A DNA stretch of 64,000 nt, taken from the NCBI GenBank assembly GCA_023548195.1, contig JAJHZJ010000419.1, forward strand, positions 4,131,096-4,195,095, written 5' to 3'. The notes under the pieces are model-generated. The model worked only from the letters and a program-made list of their open reading frames with translations. It searched no databases and had not been told where the DNA came from. Positions 1 to 11,389 of the stretch are shown here, piece after piece; position 1 is the stretch's first letter; each line of letters opens with the position of its first letter. Position numbers and translations under genes: made by a program. The DNA comes from Bettongia penicillata ogilbyi (Eukaryota; Chordata; Mammalia; Diprotodontia; Potoroidae).

Positions 1-87
1 CTTTGTGAATATTATGTTTGTGGAATTGATCTCCCTGCTTAACAACTTTGCCAGAAAAGGAAATGAGGCAAGAATACACATGAACAC

Positions 88-225
88 GTATGTGTGTATA
101 TATGCATATGTATGTGTGTATTTATGTATGTTTATGTGTATATATACATATACACATACACACATGCATACATATGTGAGTTTTTTTGTGCAAATGTGTA
201 TATACATACACACATGTATAAATTA
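88..225. repeat. Imperfect TG/TA/CA low-complexity tract
   Basis: Alternating purine-pyrimidine sequence made of TGTG, TATA, TATG and CACA words. The left half is TG-rich and the right half CA-rich, so the tract is roughly an inverted repeat that could fold on itself. Apparent reading frames here are low-complexity artefacts. Confidence 0.8.
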
Positions 226-725
226 TCTAGTGAACATATTCTGGCTCATAGCATTCTCTACATTCCCTAACTTCCTTAATATCTGGCAAGATGATCTTTA
301 GTAACCTTCTCAGCTCTAACACTTTATGATTCAAATTCTACTTTCTTCACTGGCTTTATGTGAGAATAAGATAATGTCTGTAATCCTTGAAAACCAAAAA
401 AAATGCTATGAAGCAACTTCCCCTTTCTCTTTCTGGTTGGGGACATTGATGTTGCATGTTGGCCTTTCCAAATATAAATGTTTATTTTGAAATAAGATGG
501 ATTGAATGTAGGTTTTATAAGCTAGATAAAATAGATACAGAGTAGTGGGGGGTACTGGATGGGATAAGGATAAAATGAAAATAAAACTTTGGTGCAAAGG
601 GAAACTTGGATGACAAATGATTCTGAAAGCAAATAGCAGAGTAATTGGAGAGCAGGAGGGAAAAGAGGAACAGCACAGGAAAGCTGGCCAGAGGCTTTTT
701 GTCCAGAAAGCAGAATCTGGGAGAT
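226..725. other. No feature recognised
   Basis: AT-rich sequence without a repeat family, splice-like exon or RNA gene that I can name. A 121-codon open frame on the minus strand (406-771) runs into the CR1/L3 fragment that follows and shows no domain, so it is treated as chance. Confidence 0.5.
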
Positions 726-1020
726 TATAGAATTCTAGCACCTTAGAACTAAAAGGGATATGAGAAGTCACTCAAGTCAACTGATAAAACCGTAAATTAC
801 TTTGTCAGTGTCTCTTACAATGGACATCCAACCAACAATTGAAGACCTCAAATGAAGGAAATCTATTACTTTCTCAGGCAGCCTCATTTACCTTTTAGGA
901 GTTCAAATTGTCAGAAACTTTCCTCTGATATCAAGCCAAAATATGACTCTCTACAATTTCTATACATTATCTCCCTCCTCTGGAGTGAAGCAAAAGCAGT
1001 CTAATATATGATCTTGATAT
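726..1020 (-). mobile_element. CR1/L3-type LINE fragment (3' end)
   Basis: Reads like the reverse-oriented mammalian L3/CR1 3' region. It starts with a 'tagaattctagcaccttaga' type segment, then 'gaagacctcaaatgaaggaa', then 'caggcagcctcatttacctt' and 'aaactttcctctgatatcaa', in the order known for that family. Heavily diverged, non-coding and old. The assignment rests on the order of several degenerate blocks, not on a search. Confidence 0.55.
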
Positions 1021-1255
1021 CAGACCAGTATAATTAAGTGGGCTTGAAGTACCTACAGATAAAGTAACTGTTAGATCCTGAAATTGTGGAACAGAATTAG
1101 GACCTGCACAAAATCAAACAAAACAATCTAGGATTTACCAAGAAAGCTAATAGAGAAGTAGTTATAAGTTAGACTGGAACTAAGAAGGAACAGAAGATTT
1201 AGTAATGAGTAATTGGAAGACCCAAGAATCAGGGCTAAATGAATGAATTAGCATG

Positions 1256-1385
1256 ATACAATACATCACACATTTATTAAGTATCTGCTATATGCCAGGC
1301 ACTGGGTTAAATGCTGAGGATGCAAATAAGAAAAAGAAGACAGTCTCTGACCTCACACAGGGGGGATTGAGAGGAGTTTTTTGCT
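1256..1385 (+). mobile_element. Start of a composite interspersed repeat (ATTTATTAAG type)
   Basis: Contains 'catttattaagtatctgcta' followed by 'tatgccaggcactgggttaa', the opening of a repeat also seen at 19.1, 20.8, 26.8, 29.25 and 32.2 kb in this window. Only the first part is present here. I do not know the family name; its head resembles MIR/L2-related sequence. Confidence 0.6.
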
Positions 1386-2044
1386 CTGCCTTTTAGCCCA
1401 CCAACAAAGGGCACATGATGGTATTGATGAGGTGTGAGTATCAAAGCTAAAGTAATCTCTAGGATGCTGAGTTTCCTGGTTATGAGCATATCCTGAGGGT
1501 GAGAGATGGAGAGGGACATGTTGATAATGGTGATGGAGTTGAAACCAAGTAGTGCAGATGATGGCAAAAACTGGCCATCCTGAGAGTGACTTTATGTAAC
1601 AAAACCATTTACCCAAATGATGACTACCTTTATTCATTTTATAATTAAGATTTTCTTACATTAGAATAAAATAGTTTTGAATTGAATTGAAAACAACTTC
1701 AATAAGCTATGAGCTAACTGCTTGTGAGTTTTAATGATTTACTGCTGATGGAAATATAATGGAAAAAAGGAGCAAAGAGTTCTAAAGAAGGGTTTGGAAT
1801 CGAATCAGAGGCTGAGTCAAGTTAACAATGGTAGAATACTGGGGAAATTTCTGTCTGAAAATCATCTTGGACTTGTTTTAGCAGATGCTATAAAAATCAT
1901 GGTATTATTAAGTGTTAAATAAAACACAAATGTCAAAATTATAACAAAATGAAGGTGTATGCACATATGTGTAGGTTGTGGGATATTGACCTTCCAGATG
2001 TTCAAAGAGCAGCAAAAGCATTATAGCCAATTGATTCCATTTAA
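1386..2044. other. No feature recognised
   Basis: Possibly the degraded continuation of the preceding repeat for the first 100-200 bases, then unassigned AT-rich DNA. Overlapping minus-strand frames near 1307-1637 show no domain. Confidence 0.4.
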
Positions 2045-2292
2045 TAAAGATTATTAAAGTGATGTGGATCGGTGGATAGAGAACTGGTCTCAGAACCAGC
2101 AAGATTTGCATTCAAAACCTTATCTCTGACTAGCTTAATGACTCTGGGCATGTCCCTGAACCTCCCCATGTCTTAAGCAACTCTCAAAGACTAAGTTGCA
2201 GAGAAGGTAATAAACTGCTACCTTGGGAGAAGAAACTCCTTGCCCAGCATTCAGATAAAATCGAGGTCCAGTAAAAAACAAACAAACAAAAA
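2045..2292 (+). mobile_element. tRNA-derived marsupial SINE with A-rich tail
   Basis: A tRNA-like head (gtggatagagaactggtctc, then 'gcattcaaaacc' where an RNA polymerase III B box would lie) is followed by 'agcaactctcaaagactaag' and 'ttgcagagaaggt'. These words recur in a common marsupial SINE class. It ends in an A-rich tail with AAAC repeats at 2273-2292, as expected for L1-driven retroposition. Family name uncertain (Mar1/SINE1-like). Confidence 0.65.
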
Positions 2293-2514
2293 ATTTACTG
2301 TATGCTTTCTCCTGCTTCTAAATGGAACTTCTTTTTTAAAAAATCATTTTTGTAATGGAAGAAAGTAATTTAAAATAACAAAGAAATTACTGTGTATCAG
2401 ACTCCTGACATAAGTTAGTTATTACAACTGAGATTCTAAATTTTGCCTCATCTCACATAACAGATACTTAATAAATGTTTGTTGACTGATCCATTCCAGG
2501 CATCTGATGTTACT

Positions 2515-2795
2515 ATAGTGTACAGGACACTGGGCCTGGAATCAGGAAGACTTTAGTTCAAATTCAGCTTCAGGCACTTACTAGCTGATTGAACCTTGAC
2601 AAGTCCCTTATACTCTGTTTATCTCAGTTCACTTAATTATGAAATGAGTAATAACAGCAGCTACCTTACAGGGTAGTAACAGCAGCTACCTTACAGGGTA
2701 GTTATGGGAGTCAAATAACATAATATTTGTAAAGCACTTAGCACAGTGACTGGCATATAGTACGTATTATATAAATTCTTATTTACATCCCTTCT
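2515..2795 (+). mobile_element. tRNA-derived CORE-SINE (MIR/MON1-like)
   Basis: Ordered blocks: 'ggacactgggcctggaatca', 'gttcaaattcagc' (B-box-like), 'aggcacttactagct', a 'tctcagttcac...aaatgagtaat' stretch, 'taaagcacttagcacagtg' and 'ggcatatagta...ataaattctt'. This is the full-length order of the marsupial CORE-SINE that recurs at least ten times in the window on both strands. An internal 25-bp tandem duplication lies at 2652-2701. Confidence 0.75.
2652..2701. repeat. Perfect 25-bp tandem duplication inside a SINE
   Basis: Two identical 25-bp units (2652-2676 and 2677-2701), each beginning taacagcagctacc and ending cagggtag, lie directly adjacent. The host SINE is otherwise diverged, so the exact identity suggests the duplication is much younger than the SINE. 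Confidence 0.95.
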
Positions 2796-3404
2796 CCCCA
2801 GTGGCTTTGTTTATGGAAATAAAGAGGGTTGAACAATGATGACAAACAGAATTACAATTATGGCATGGTTCCCCGGTGAGAGAAGTGATCAGTTTTCAAT
2901 TATGTTAATAACCAATTATTAAATTAGGATTAAGATTTTTCCTTTCTATTTCCTCATTCAGGAACCAGTCCCTGTAGGCCATTTATACAGTCTGGGAGGG
3001 ACAAGTCTGATTGATAAGATTGGTCTAATTCTTGGGATATGTGTTCCATCAGAGCACGTATGTGCTCTGATGGAGCATTTTGAGGGAGACTCCACCCAAC
3101 TAAGAGAACTTAATACAGTTTATAGTATAAACAGAATCTAATCTAGGTGAATTCCAACTCTAAAACATTAATCTCATGCCCTCATACTCCTTCTTTGGAA
3201 TCCAGGGAAATGCAGTAAATGAAGGAGAAAACCAACTGGAGTGGTCTGGGTAGAGATGGCTTCCTTTGTCCAAAATGCTGGAGGTGAATGAGTCTCATGA
3301 TCAAGCCATATTGTCAATAGGAGGAGAGGAAGACTTTTAGCCCACTTCCTTATTGCTATGTCTACCGACTTTTTAATTATTCAACAATTAGAGTTGATTT
3401 TCAC
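2796..3404. other. No gene or repeat family recognised
   Basis: Mixed AT-rich DNA between a SINE and the 3' end of L1-A. The only distinct structure is the hairpin at 3045-3074. Confidence 0.5.
3045..3074. repeat. Perfect 13-bp inverted repeat, 4-nt loop
   Basis: Arms 3045-3057 (tccatcagagcac) and 3062-3074 (gtgctctgatgga) are exact reverse complements around loop gtat. No T run follows that would make it a terminator-like signal, and it is not part of a repeat I recognise. Confidence 0.95.
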
Positions 3405-5919
3405 CTGTCTCCCCTTTTCTTTATTTCTTTCTTTAAAGTTAATATATTCATTTTTAGTTATCAATATTCAGTTCCACAAGATTTTCGGTTTTAAGTTTTC
3501 TCTGCCTCGCTCCATTCACCCTTTCTCCAGAAGGCATGCAATTTGACATAGTCTCTACATATAATTTTATAATAAACATGTTTTGACATTAGTCATGTTG
3601 TAAAGAAGAACCAGTGGGATGAACCAGAAGAAAGAAGAAACAAAACAAAGCAAAAAAAAGAGGGAGAGAACAAACAGTATAATGTGATCTGCATCCAGAC
3701 TCCACAGTTCTTTCTCTAGATGTGGATAGCATTTTCCATCTTGAACCTTTTGGAGCTGTCTTAGAACCTTGCATTGCTGACCAGTCAGTCATCATACAAT
3801 GTGGCTATAACTGTGTACAGTGTTTTCCTGATTCTGCTTAGCTCACTCAGCATCAGTCCACACAAGTCTAAGTTTTTCTGAGGTCTGTCTGCCCTTCATT
3901 TTTTATAGCACCATAGTATTAAATTACATTCATATTTCACAACTTGTTCAGCCATTCCCCAATTGATGGATGTCCCCTCAATTTCCAAATCTTTGCCAAC
4001 ACAAAAAGAGCTGCTATAAATATTTTTGTACATGAGTCCTTTTCCCATTTTTATCATCTCTTTGGGATATAGCCCTAGAAGTGGTGTTAATAGGTCCAAG
4101 GGTATGCACATTTTTATAGCCCTTTGGCCATAGTTCCAAATTGTTCTTCAGAATGGTTGGATCAGGGCTCAACTCCACCACCAATGTATTAGTGTTCCAA
4201 TTTTCCCACATCTTCTTCAACATTTGTAATTTTCCTGTTTTGTTACGTTAACCACTCTGATAGGTGTGATGTGATACCTCAAAGTTGTTTTGATTTGCAT
4301 TTCTCTAATCAGTAGTGATTTAGAGCCTGTTTTCATATAAATACAGAAAGCTTTAATTTCTTCATCTGAAAACTGCCTGTTCATATCCCCATTTATCAAT
4401 TGGAGAATGGCTTGTATTCTTACAAATTTGATTGAATTATCTATATATTTTAGAAAAGAGATCATTATCAGAGACACTGGTAGAAATTCTTTCCCATTTT
4501 TCTGCTTCTCTCCTAACCTTGGTGGCATTGGCTTAGTTTGTACAAAAATTTTTCAATTTAATATGCTTGAAATGGTCAATTTTGTCTTTCAAAATGTTCT
4601 TTATTGCTTGTTTGGTCATAAATTCTTCTGTTCTCCATAAAACGGAAATGAAAGTAGTCATTGTTCTACCAGTTTGCTTATAGTATCAGCTGCTGTAGCT
4701 AAATCGTGTACTCATTTTGACTTTATTTTGGTATATGGTGCAAGCTATTGGTCTACACGCAGTTTATGCCATATTGTTTTTCAGATTTCCTAGAAGTTTT
4801 TGTCAAATAGTGAGTTTTTATCCCAGAAATGGGTTTTAGGGTTTATCAGTTAGTAGATTATTATAGTCATTGAACTATGTCTTGTATACCTAACTTATTC
4901 CACTGAACCACCACCCTATTTCTTAGTCAGTACCAAGTAGTTTTGATGATTGCTGCTTTATAAAACAATTTAAAATACAGCATCTTTTCCTAGCATTTCT
5001 TTTCATTAATTCTCTTGATATTCTGGAACATTTGTTCTTCCACATGAATTTTGTTATTATTTTTTTTTTGTCTCTATAAAATAATTTGTGGCAGTTTGAT
5101 TGGCATGGCACTGAATAACTAAATGAATTTAGGAAAAATTGCCATTTTTATTTTATTATCTCAGTTTACCCATGAACAACTGATTTTTTTCCTATTATTT
5201 AGATCTGATTTTGTGTGAAAAGTGTTTTATAATTTTGTTTGTATAGTTCCTGGGTTTGTTTTGGCAGGTAGACTCCCAAATATTTTACAATATCTACAGT
5301 AACTTTAAATGGAAATTCTCTTTCTATTTCTTGCTATTTGACTCTGTTAGTAATATATAGAAATGCAATGATTATTGTGGGTTTGTTTTATATCCTTCAA
5401 CTTTGCTAAAGTTGTTTATTATTTCAAGTGTTTTTTTTACTTGATTCTATAGTATATCATAATGTCATCTGCTAGCAGTGATAGCTTTTTTATTCTTTGC
5501 CTATTCTAATTCCTTCAGTTTTTTTTCTTCCCTTATTGCTAAAGCTAACATGTCTAGTATCAATGAACAACTTTGTTTCACTCCCAATCTTAATGGAAGT
5601 GCTTCTAGTTTATCCCCACTGTATATAATACTGGCTGATGGTTTTAGGTAGATGTTATTTTTTTTTAAAGAAGATACCATTAGTTCTATACTCTCTAGTG
5701 TTTTTAAATGGAATGGGTATCGTATCCTGTCAAAAACTTTTCCTGCATCTTTTGAGATGATCATATGGTTTCTGTTAATTTTGTTGATATGATCAATTAT
5801 TCTGATAGTTTTCCTAATACTGAAGCAGCTCTGCATTCTTGGTATAAATTCTACCTGATCAAAGGGTATTATTCTTGTGATGAGTTCCTGTAATCTGTTT
5901 GCTAATATTTTACTGCATC
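3405..5919 (-). pseudogene. L1-A 3' UTR and C-terminal part of ORF2
   Basis: 3405-3700 is non-coding L1 tail. From about 3700 to 5919 the minus strand encodes broken ORF2 downstream of the early reverse transcriptase motifs. Recognisable pieces are 'AGKVFDRIRYPFHLKTLESI' at about 5675-5755 (the usual E-K-A-F-D block, damaged), the catalytic FADD block near 5460-5490 (now L-A-D-D), and the C-terminal 'SLLIREMQIKTTLR' at about 4275-4320. ORF2 normally encodes a 1250-1300 residue endonuclease/reverse transcriptase that copies L1 RNA at the target site. Here it is a fragment with stops. It aligns along its length with L1-B and L1-C. Confidence 0.85.
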
Positions 5920-6190
5920 CACAGTAGTCAATGAATATGACAATCTAATGTTTGATAAACCCAGGGACCCCAGCTTCTGTATTAGAACTCAGTGTTTGAC
6001 AAAAAATGCTGGGAAAACTGGATAATACTGCAGCAGAAACTGGCCTTAGACTAATGCCTGACACCATACACAAGAATAATGTCCAAATGAATACATGATC
6101 TAGGTATAAAGACTGATACTATAAACAAATTAGGGGAGCAAGGAATAGTGTATTTGTCAGATTTATGGAGAATGGAGAAATTTATGACCA

Positions 6191-6257
<67 letters not shown>

Positions 6258-7445
6258 AGAGAGAGATCATTACAAAATGCAAAATAGATAATTTTGATTA
6301 TATTAACTTGAAAAGTTGCTGCACAAATCCAATGCAACCAAGATTAGGAGAGAAACAGAAAACTGGGAAAGAATTTTTGCAACCAGTGTCTTGTGATAAA
6401 GGCTTTGTTCCTAAAATCTATAGAGAACTGAGTGAAATGTGCAAGAATACAAGTCATTTCCCAATTGACAAATGGTCGAAGATATGAACAGGCAGTTTTC
6501 AGACAAAGAAATTAAAGTTATCTACAGTCATATGAAAAAATGTTCTAAATCACTATTGATTAGAGAGATGCAAATCAAAACAACTCCAAGGTACCATATC
6601 ACACTTAACAGATTGGCTAACATGACAAAACAGGAAGATGATAAATGTTGAGGAAGATCTCAGAGAGTTGGAATTCATTGTTGATGAAACACTAAGTAAT
6701 ACCATCATTCTGGAGAGCAATTTGAAACTATGCCCAGAGGGTTTGAAAAATCTGCATACCCTTTGACCCAGCAGTATCGCTTCTAGTGCTGTATCCCAAA
6801 GAGATCATAAAAATGGGATAGGGTCCCATGTGTAAAAAAATATATATAGCAGTTCTCTTTGTGGTAGCCAAGAACTGGAAATCAAGGAAATGCCCATCAA
6901 TTGGGGAATGACTGACCAAGTTTTGGTATATGAATGAAATGAAATACTATTGTGCTATAAGAAATGATGAACAGAAAGATTTCAGAGAGGCCTGGAAGGA
7001 CTTATAGGAACTGATGCTGAATGAAAGGAGCAGAACCAGGAGAACTTTGTACACAGCAACAACCATAGCATATGAAGAATTTTTCTAGTAGACTTCGCCC
7101 TTGACAGCAATGCAAGGACCTAAAAAATTCCCAATGGACCCTTGAGGGAAAATGATTTCCCCATCCAGAGAAAGAACTACGAAACTGGAATGCAGAATGA
7201 AGCAGAATATTTTCTCTTTTGTTATGTTTTGCTTTGTTTGGATTTTTCTCATGATTTTTCCCCTTCATTTTAATTCTTCTATGAACATGACTAATGTGAA
7301 AATGAATTTAATAAGAATGTATGTGTAGAAACCACGTAAGATTGCATGCCATCTCAGGGAGGGAAGGATGAGGGAGGGATAGAAAATCTAAGACTTATGA
7401 AAGTGACTGTAGAAAACTGAAAACAAATAAATTAATAAAAAAAAT
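5920..7445 (+). mobile_element. Nested 5'-truncated LINE-1 inside L1-A
   Basis: About 1.5 kb of the L1 3' end in the opposite orientation to its host. It begins within the C-terminal third of ORF2 (block matching the reverse complement of 40455-40510), includes 'ggtaccatatcacacttaac' and 'aagaactggaaatcaaggaa', then the 3' UTR and an A-rich tail at 7415-7444. The host sequence tgcatc occurs at both borders (5914-5919 and 7446-7451), consistent with a short target-site duplication. The element carries stops and is inactive. Confidence 0.85.
6195..6255. repeat. (AG)n microsatellite in the nested L1
   Basis: About 30 uninterrupted AG dinucleotides, followed by an imperfect extension to about 6266. 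It sits where other L1 copies have only a short AG-rich word in ORF2 (compare minus strand near 52910-52930), so it probably expanded from a seed inside the LINE. Confidence 0.95.
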
Positions 7446-9045
7446 TGCATCTATATTCATTAGGGAAATTGTTCTCTAATTTTCTTTGGTGCTTTTACTT
7501 TTCCCAGTTTAGGTATTGGCACAATATTGTATCAAAAAAACAATTTGATAGTACTCTGCCTATTTTCCCAAATAGCCTACATAGCATCGGAAATAATGGC
7601 TCGTTAAAAATTTGATAGAATTGGTTTGTAAATCCATCTGACCCTGGAGATTTTTCTAGTGCATGGCTTCTTCAATGTCTTTTTCTGAAATGGGGTTATT
7701 TCGTATATCACTTTCATTTCTGTAATCTGGGTATTCATATATTTGTAAATATGCATTCATTTCACCAGGATTGTAAAATAATTGACACACAGTTGGGAAA
7801 AATAGTTGAAAAACAATAATTGTTGTTTTAATTTCCTCTTCATTGGGGTGTATTTGCTCTTTTCATTTTTGATAATTGTAATTTGGTTTTCTTCTTTCTT
7901 TATTTTTAAATCAAATTAATCAAAGATTTATCTCTTTTATTTAACTTTTTTTCATAAAACCAGCTCTTAGTTTTATTGATTAGTTCACTACTTTTCTTCA
8001 TTTCACTTTTATTGAACTCTCCTTTGGTTTTCAGTATTTCTAATTTGGTATTTAATTGAGGATTTAAAATTTGTTCTTTTTTATTTGCGTGTCTCATTCA
8101 TTGATCTCTTTATTTTATTCATGTAAGCATTTAGCGATGTAAAACTTCACCTAAAAAAATACTTTCACTGAATCCCATAAGTTGTGATATGTTGTCTCAT
8201 TATTGTCATTTTTTGCGTGATGTTATTGATTATTTCTGTGATTTGTTGGTTGATCCACTCATTCTTTAGGGTTAGATTATTTAGTTTCTATTTACTTTTT
8301 AATCTATCTTTCCATCACCCTTTATTACATATAAATTTTATTGTATCATGACCTGAAAAGGATGCATTTAATATTTCTGCCTTTCTGCATTGAATTGTAA
8401 GTTTTTATGTTCTACTACATGGTCAGTTTCTGTGTAGGACCATGTGCTGCTGAGAAAATAAAGGTATATTACTTTCTATCACTATTCAGTTTTCTCCAGA
8501 AATCTACCACATCTCAATTTACTAAAATTTTATTCACCTTCTTAACTTCTTTCTTGGTTAATTTTGTTGTTAGACTTATCTGCTTCAGAGAGGTGGGGGT
8601 TGAGGTCCCCCACTGGAATAGTTTTGTTCTCTATTTCTTCCTGTAATTCCTTTACCTTCTCCTCTAAGAATTTGGATCCTGTATCAATTGGTGCATATAT
8701 GTTTAGTAATGATATTATTTCTTTGTCTATTATGCATTTTAGCAGGGCATAGTTTCCTTCCTTATCTCTTTTAATTAGATCTATTTTTGCTTTTGCTTTG
8801 TCTGAGATCAGGATTGCCACTCTTGCTTTTTTACATCAGCTGAAGCACAATATATTCTACTCCAACCTTTTACCTTTACACTGTGTGTATGCCCTGTTTC
8901 AGATGTCTTTTGTATAGAGAAAATATTGTAGGATTTTGATTTTTAATCCATTGTGCTATTCACTTCCATTTTATGGGAGAGTTCATCCCTTGGACATTCA
9001 CAGTTATGATTACTATCTGTGTCTTTCTCTCCATTCTATCCCTCT
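7446..9045 (-). pseudogene. L1-A ORF2 N-terminal part: endonuclease and start of RT
   Basis: Minus-strand translation gives, in order from about 9040 downward, the AP-endonuclease start ('VNVQGMNSPIKWK', with the NVxGxNSPIK signature), then 'AILISDKAKAKIDLIKRDKEG' near 8760-8820, 'LLNIYAPID' near 8680, and 'VGDLNPHLSEADKSN' near 8570-8610 (family motif G-D-F-N, here G-D-L-N). The catalytic glutamate block normally read as ETHL is changed (reads R-H-L), and stops occur. The RT palm start lies below 8100. In a living L1 this domain nicks target DNA at T/A-rich sites; here it is dead. Confidence 0.8.
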
Positions 9046-9690
9046 GCCTGTTTATGTTTTGCTTTTGACTACCACCTCCCTCAATCTGCCCTGCCTTCTA
9101 TCATTCCCCTTCCCTTTTCTTTCCCTTTTCCCTTACTACTTCTTCCCTTCCTTCTATCCATTCCTTATTTTTCTTTTCCCTTTCCTTTCCAACTCTCTAT
9201 AGGGCAAATTAAATTTCTGTACCTGAGTCGGTTATTCCCTCCTTGAACAAAATCCAATGAGAGGAAAGTTCAAACAATGCTCTTTTCCCTCCTTTCTTTC
9301 CCTCTCCTGTAATATGTCTTTTTTGCCTCTTCATGTGATATAGTTTACCCTTTTCTGTCTCTTCCTTTCCTCTTTTCCCATTACAATCATTTTTTACCAC
9401 TTAATCATATTTTTAATCATCACATCAATGTCAATTTAACCCTCCTGTCTTTGTATTTCCCTTCTAGATGTCATAATAAGGATGCAGTTTTCAAGAGTTA
9501 TAAACATCATCTTCCCTTGTAGGGATGTAAACAGTTTGGGTAACATTTGTTTTCCTTTTCTGTTTCCCTTTTTATGCATCTCTTCAATCTTGTACTTGAA
9601 GATCATATTTTCTGCTGAGTTCTAGCATTTTCATCAGCAGTGATTTAAGGTCTGCTATTTCATTGATTGTCCATCTCCCTCCCTGAAAGA
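9046..9690 (-). other. L1-A inter-ORF region, polypyrimidine on plus strand
   Basis: Between the start of ORF2 and the end of ORF1 lies about 650 bp of CT-rich plus-strand sequence (many ttccctttcc words). L1-C has the matching region at about 55800-56470, so it is a conserved part of this L1 subfamily. It is much longer than the roughly 60-bp spacer of human L1. The plus-strand 'proteins' here, rich in Phe, Leu, Ser and Pro, are composition artefacts. Confidence 0.7.
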
Positions 9691-10277
9691 TTATCTCAGT
9701 TTTGCTGTGAAGTTGATCCTTGGTTGTAATCCAAGGTTCTTTGCCTCATGGAATAGCATATTCCAAGCCCTCTGATGCTTTAATGTGGAAGCTGCAAGGT
9801 CCTGCATAATCCTTAATGTGGTTCCATGAAATTTTAATTGTTTCTTTCTGGCCGATTGCAGTATTCTCTCCTTGATCTCATAATTCCTTGATATTTTCAA
9901 TTTGGGATCTGTTTCAAGGGTGATTGCTAGATTTTTTGTATAGCTATTTTACCCTCTGGTTCTAGGGCCTCAAGGTAGTTTTCCTTGATAATTTCTTGAG
10001 AGATGCTGCTAGGTTCTTTCTTTATTTGATTATGACTTTCAGATAGGTCGATAATTCCTAAATTATTTCTCTTGGATCTATTTTCCAGATAAATTGTTTT
10101 GCCAATGAGATATTTCACATTTTTTCTTTACAAATCATTTTGATTGTTTCATTGATTCTTGATGTCTCATGGATTCATTAGCTTCTGCTAGCCCAATTCC
10201 AAAATTCTAATTTTTAACAAATTGATTTCTTGAATTAGCATTTTTACTTCCTTTTCTCTTTGGCCAATTCTATTTTT
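9691..10277 (-). pseudogene. L1-A ORF1, C-terminal half
   Basis: The minus strand encodes the ORF1p RNA-binding half. 'YLIGKTIYLENRSKRNNLGI' (about 10060-10115) is the entry to the RRM domain, and 'GLQPRINFTAKLR' (9691-9730) is the conserved C-terminal end (family pattern L-x-P-R-I-x-Y-P-A-K-L). ORF1p normally forms trimers that coat L1 RNA. The frame is broken several times. It is interrupted at 10277 by HAL1-A and its N-terminal half resumes at 13001. Confidence 0.8.
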
Positions 10278-11118
10278 TTTCTGCTTTTATTTTTGTATTA
10301 TATTTCTTCAATTTATTTATTTATTTTTAGTTTTAAGCATTCATTTCCACAAGATTTTGAGTTTCAAATTTTCTCCCCATTTCTCCCCTCCTCCACTCCA
10401 AATCCCCATGCATTCTGATTACACCCTTCCCCAATTTACCCTCCCTTCTATCACACCCTTCCCTTCCCTTATCCCCATCTTATCCCTTTTCTTGTAGGAA
10501 AAGATAGATCTCTATACCCCATTACCCATATTTCTAATTTCTCAGTTACATGCAAAAACAATTTTCAACATTTATTCCTAAAACTTTGAGTTCCAAATTC
10601 TCTCTTCCTTGCTCCACTGAGAAGGCAACCAGTTCAATATAGGCTATACATGTATAGTTTTGCTAAAAACTTCCATAATAGCCATGTTGTGAAAGACTAC
10701 CTGTATTTCCCTCCATCCTATCCTGCTCTCCCATTTATTATATTCTCTCTTTTGACCTTATCCTTCCTCAAAAATGTTTACTTCTAATTACTCCCTTCCT
10801 TTCACATACCCTCCATCTATCATCCTCCCCCCGCACCTCACATCCCCTTCTCCCCTGCTTTCTTGTAGTGTAAGATAGACTTTCATATCAAATTGTGTGT
10901 GCATGTTATTCCCTCTTTAAGCCAAATGTGATGGGAATAAGCTTCATTTATTCCCTCTCACCTCCCCCTTTTCCCCTCCATTAAAAAAAAGCTTTTTCTT
11001 GCCTTTGTTATGAGAGATAGCTTGCCCCACTCCATTTCTCCCTTTCTCCTCTCAATGTATTCCTCTCTGACCCTTTAATTTTATTTTTTTAAATATCATT
11101 CTTTCCTACTCAACTCAC

Positions 11119-11137
11119 TGTGTGTGTGTGTGTGTGC
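11119..11137. repeat. Short (TG)n run in HAL1-A
   Basis: About nine TG dinucleotides in the non-coding part of HAL1-A. HAL1-C has a longer, interrupted TG tract at the same relative position (57308-57364), so the run is ancestral to this HAL1 group. Confidence 0.85.
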
Positions 11138-11389
11138 ATAATCCCTCCATCTACCCAAATACTGAGAAAAGTTTCAAAAGTTGCAAATATTATCTTTCCA
11201 TATAGGAATGTGAACAGTTCAACTTTAGCAAATCTCTTATGATTTCTCTTTCCTGTTAATCTTTTCATGCTTCTCTTGATTCTTGTGTTTGAAAGTCAAA
11301 TTTTCTTTTCAGCTCTCATCTTTTCATCAAGAGTGTTTGAAAGTCCTCTATTTCGCTGAATTACCATTTTTCCCTTAAAGTATTATAGT

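Noticed and set aside
406..771. 121-codon minus-strand frame
   Set aside because: Overlaps the CR1/L3 fragment, no recognisable domain, composition like surrounding DNA.
2045..2130. Functional tRNA gene
   Set aside because: The tRNA-like stretches are SINE heads with degenerate promoter boxes followed by SINE bodies; no intact cloverleaf could be drawn here or at 15820, 37880 or 61465.
8936..9246. Plus-strand hydrophobic Phe/Leu/Pro-rich frames
   Set aside because: Antisense of the L1-A ORF2 start and inter-ORF region; same for 55691-56107 in L1-C.
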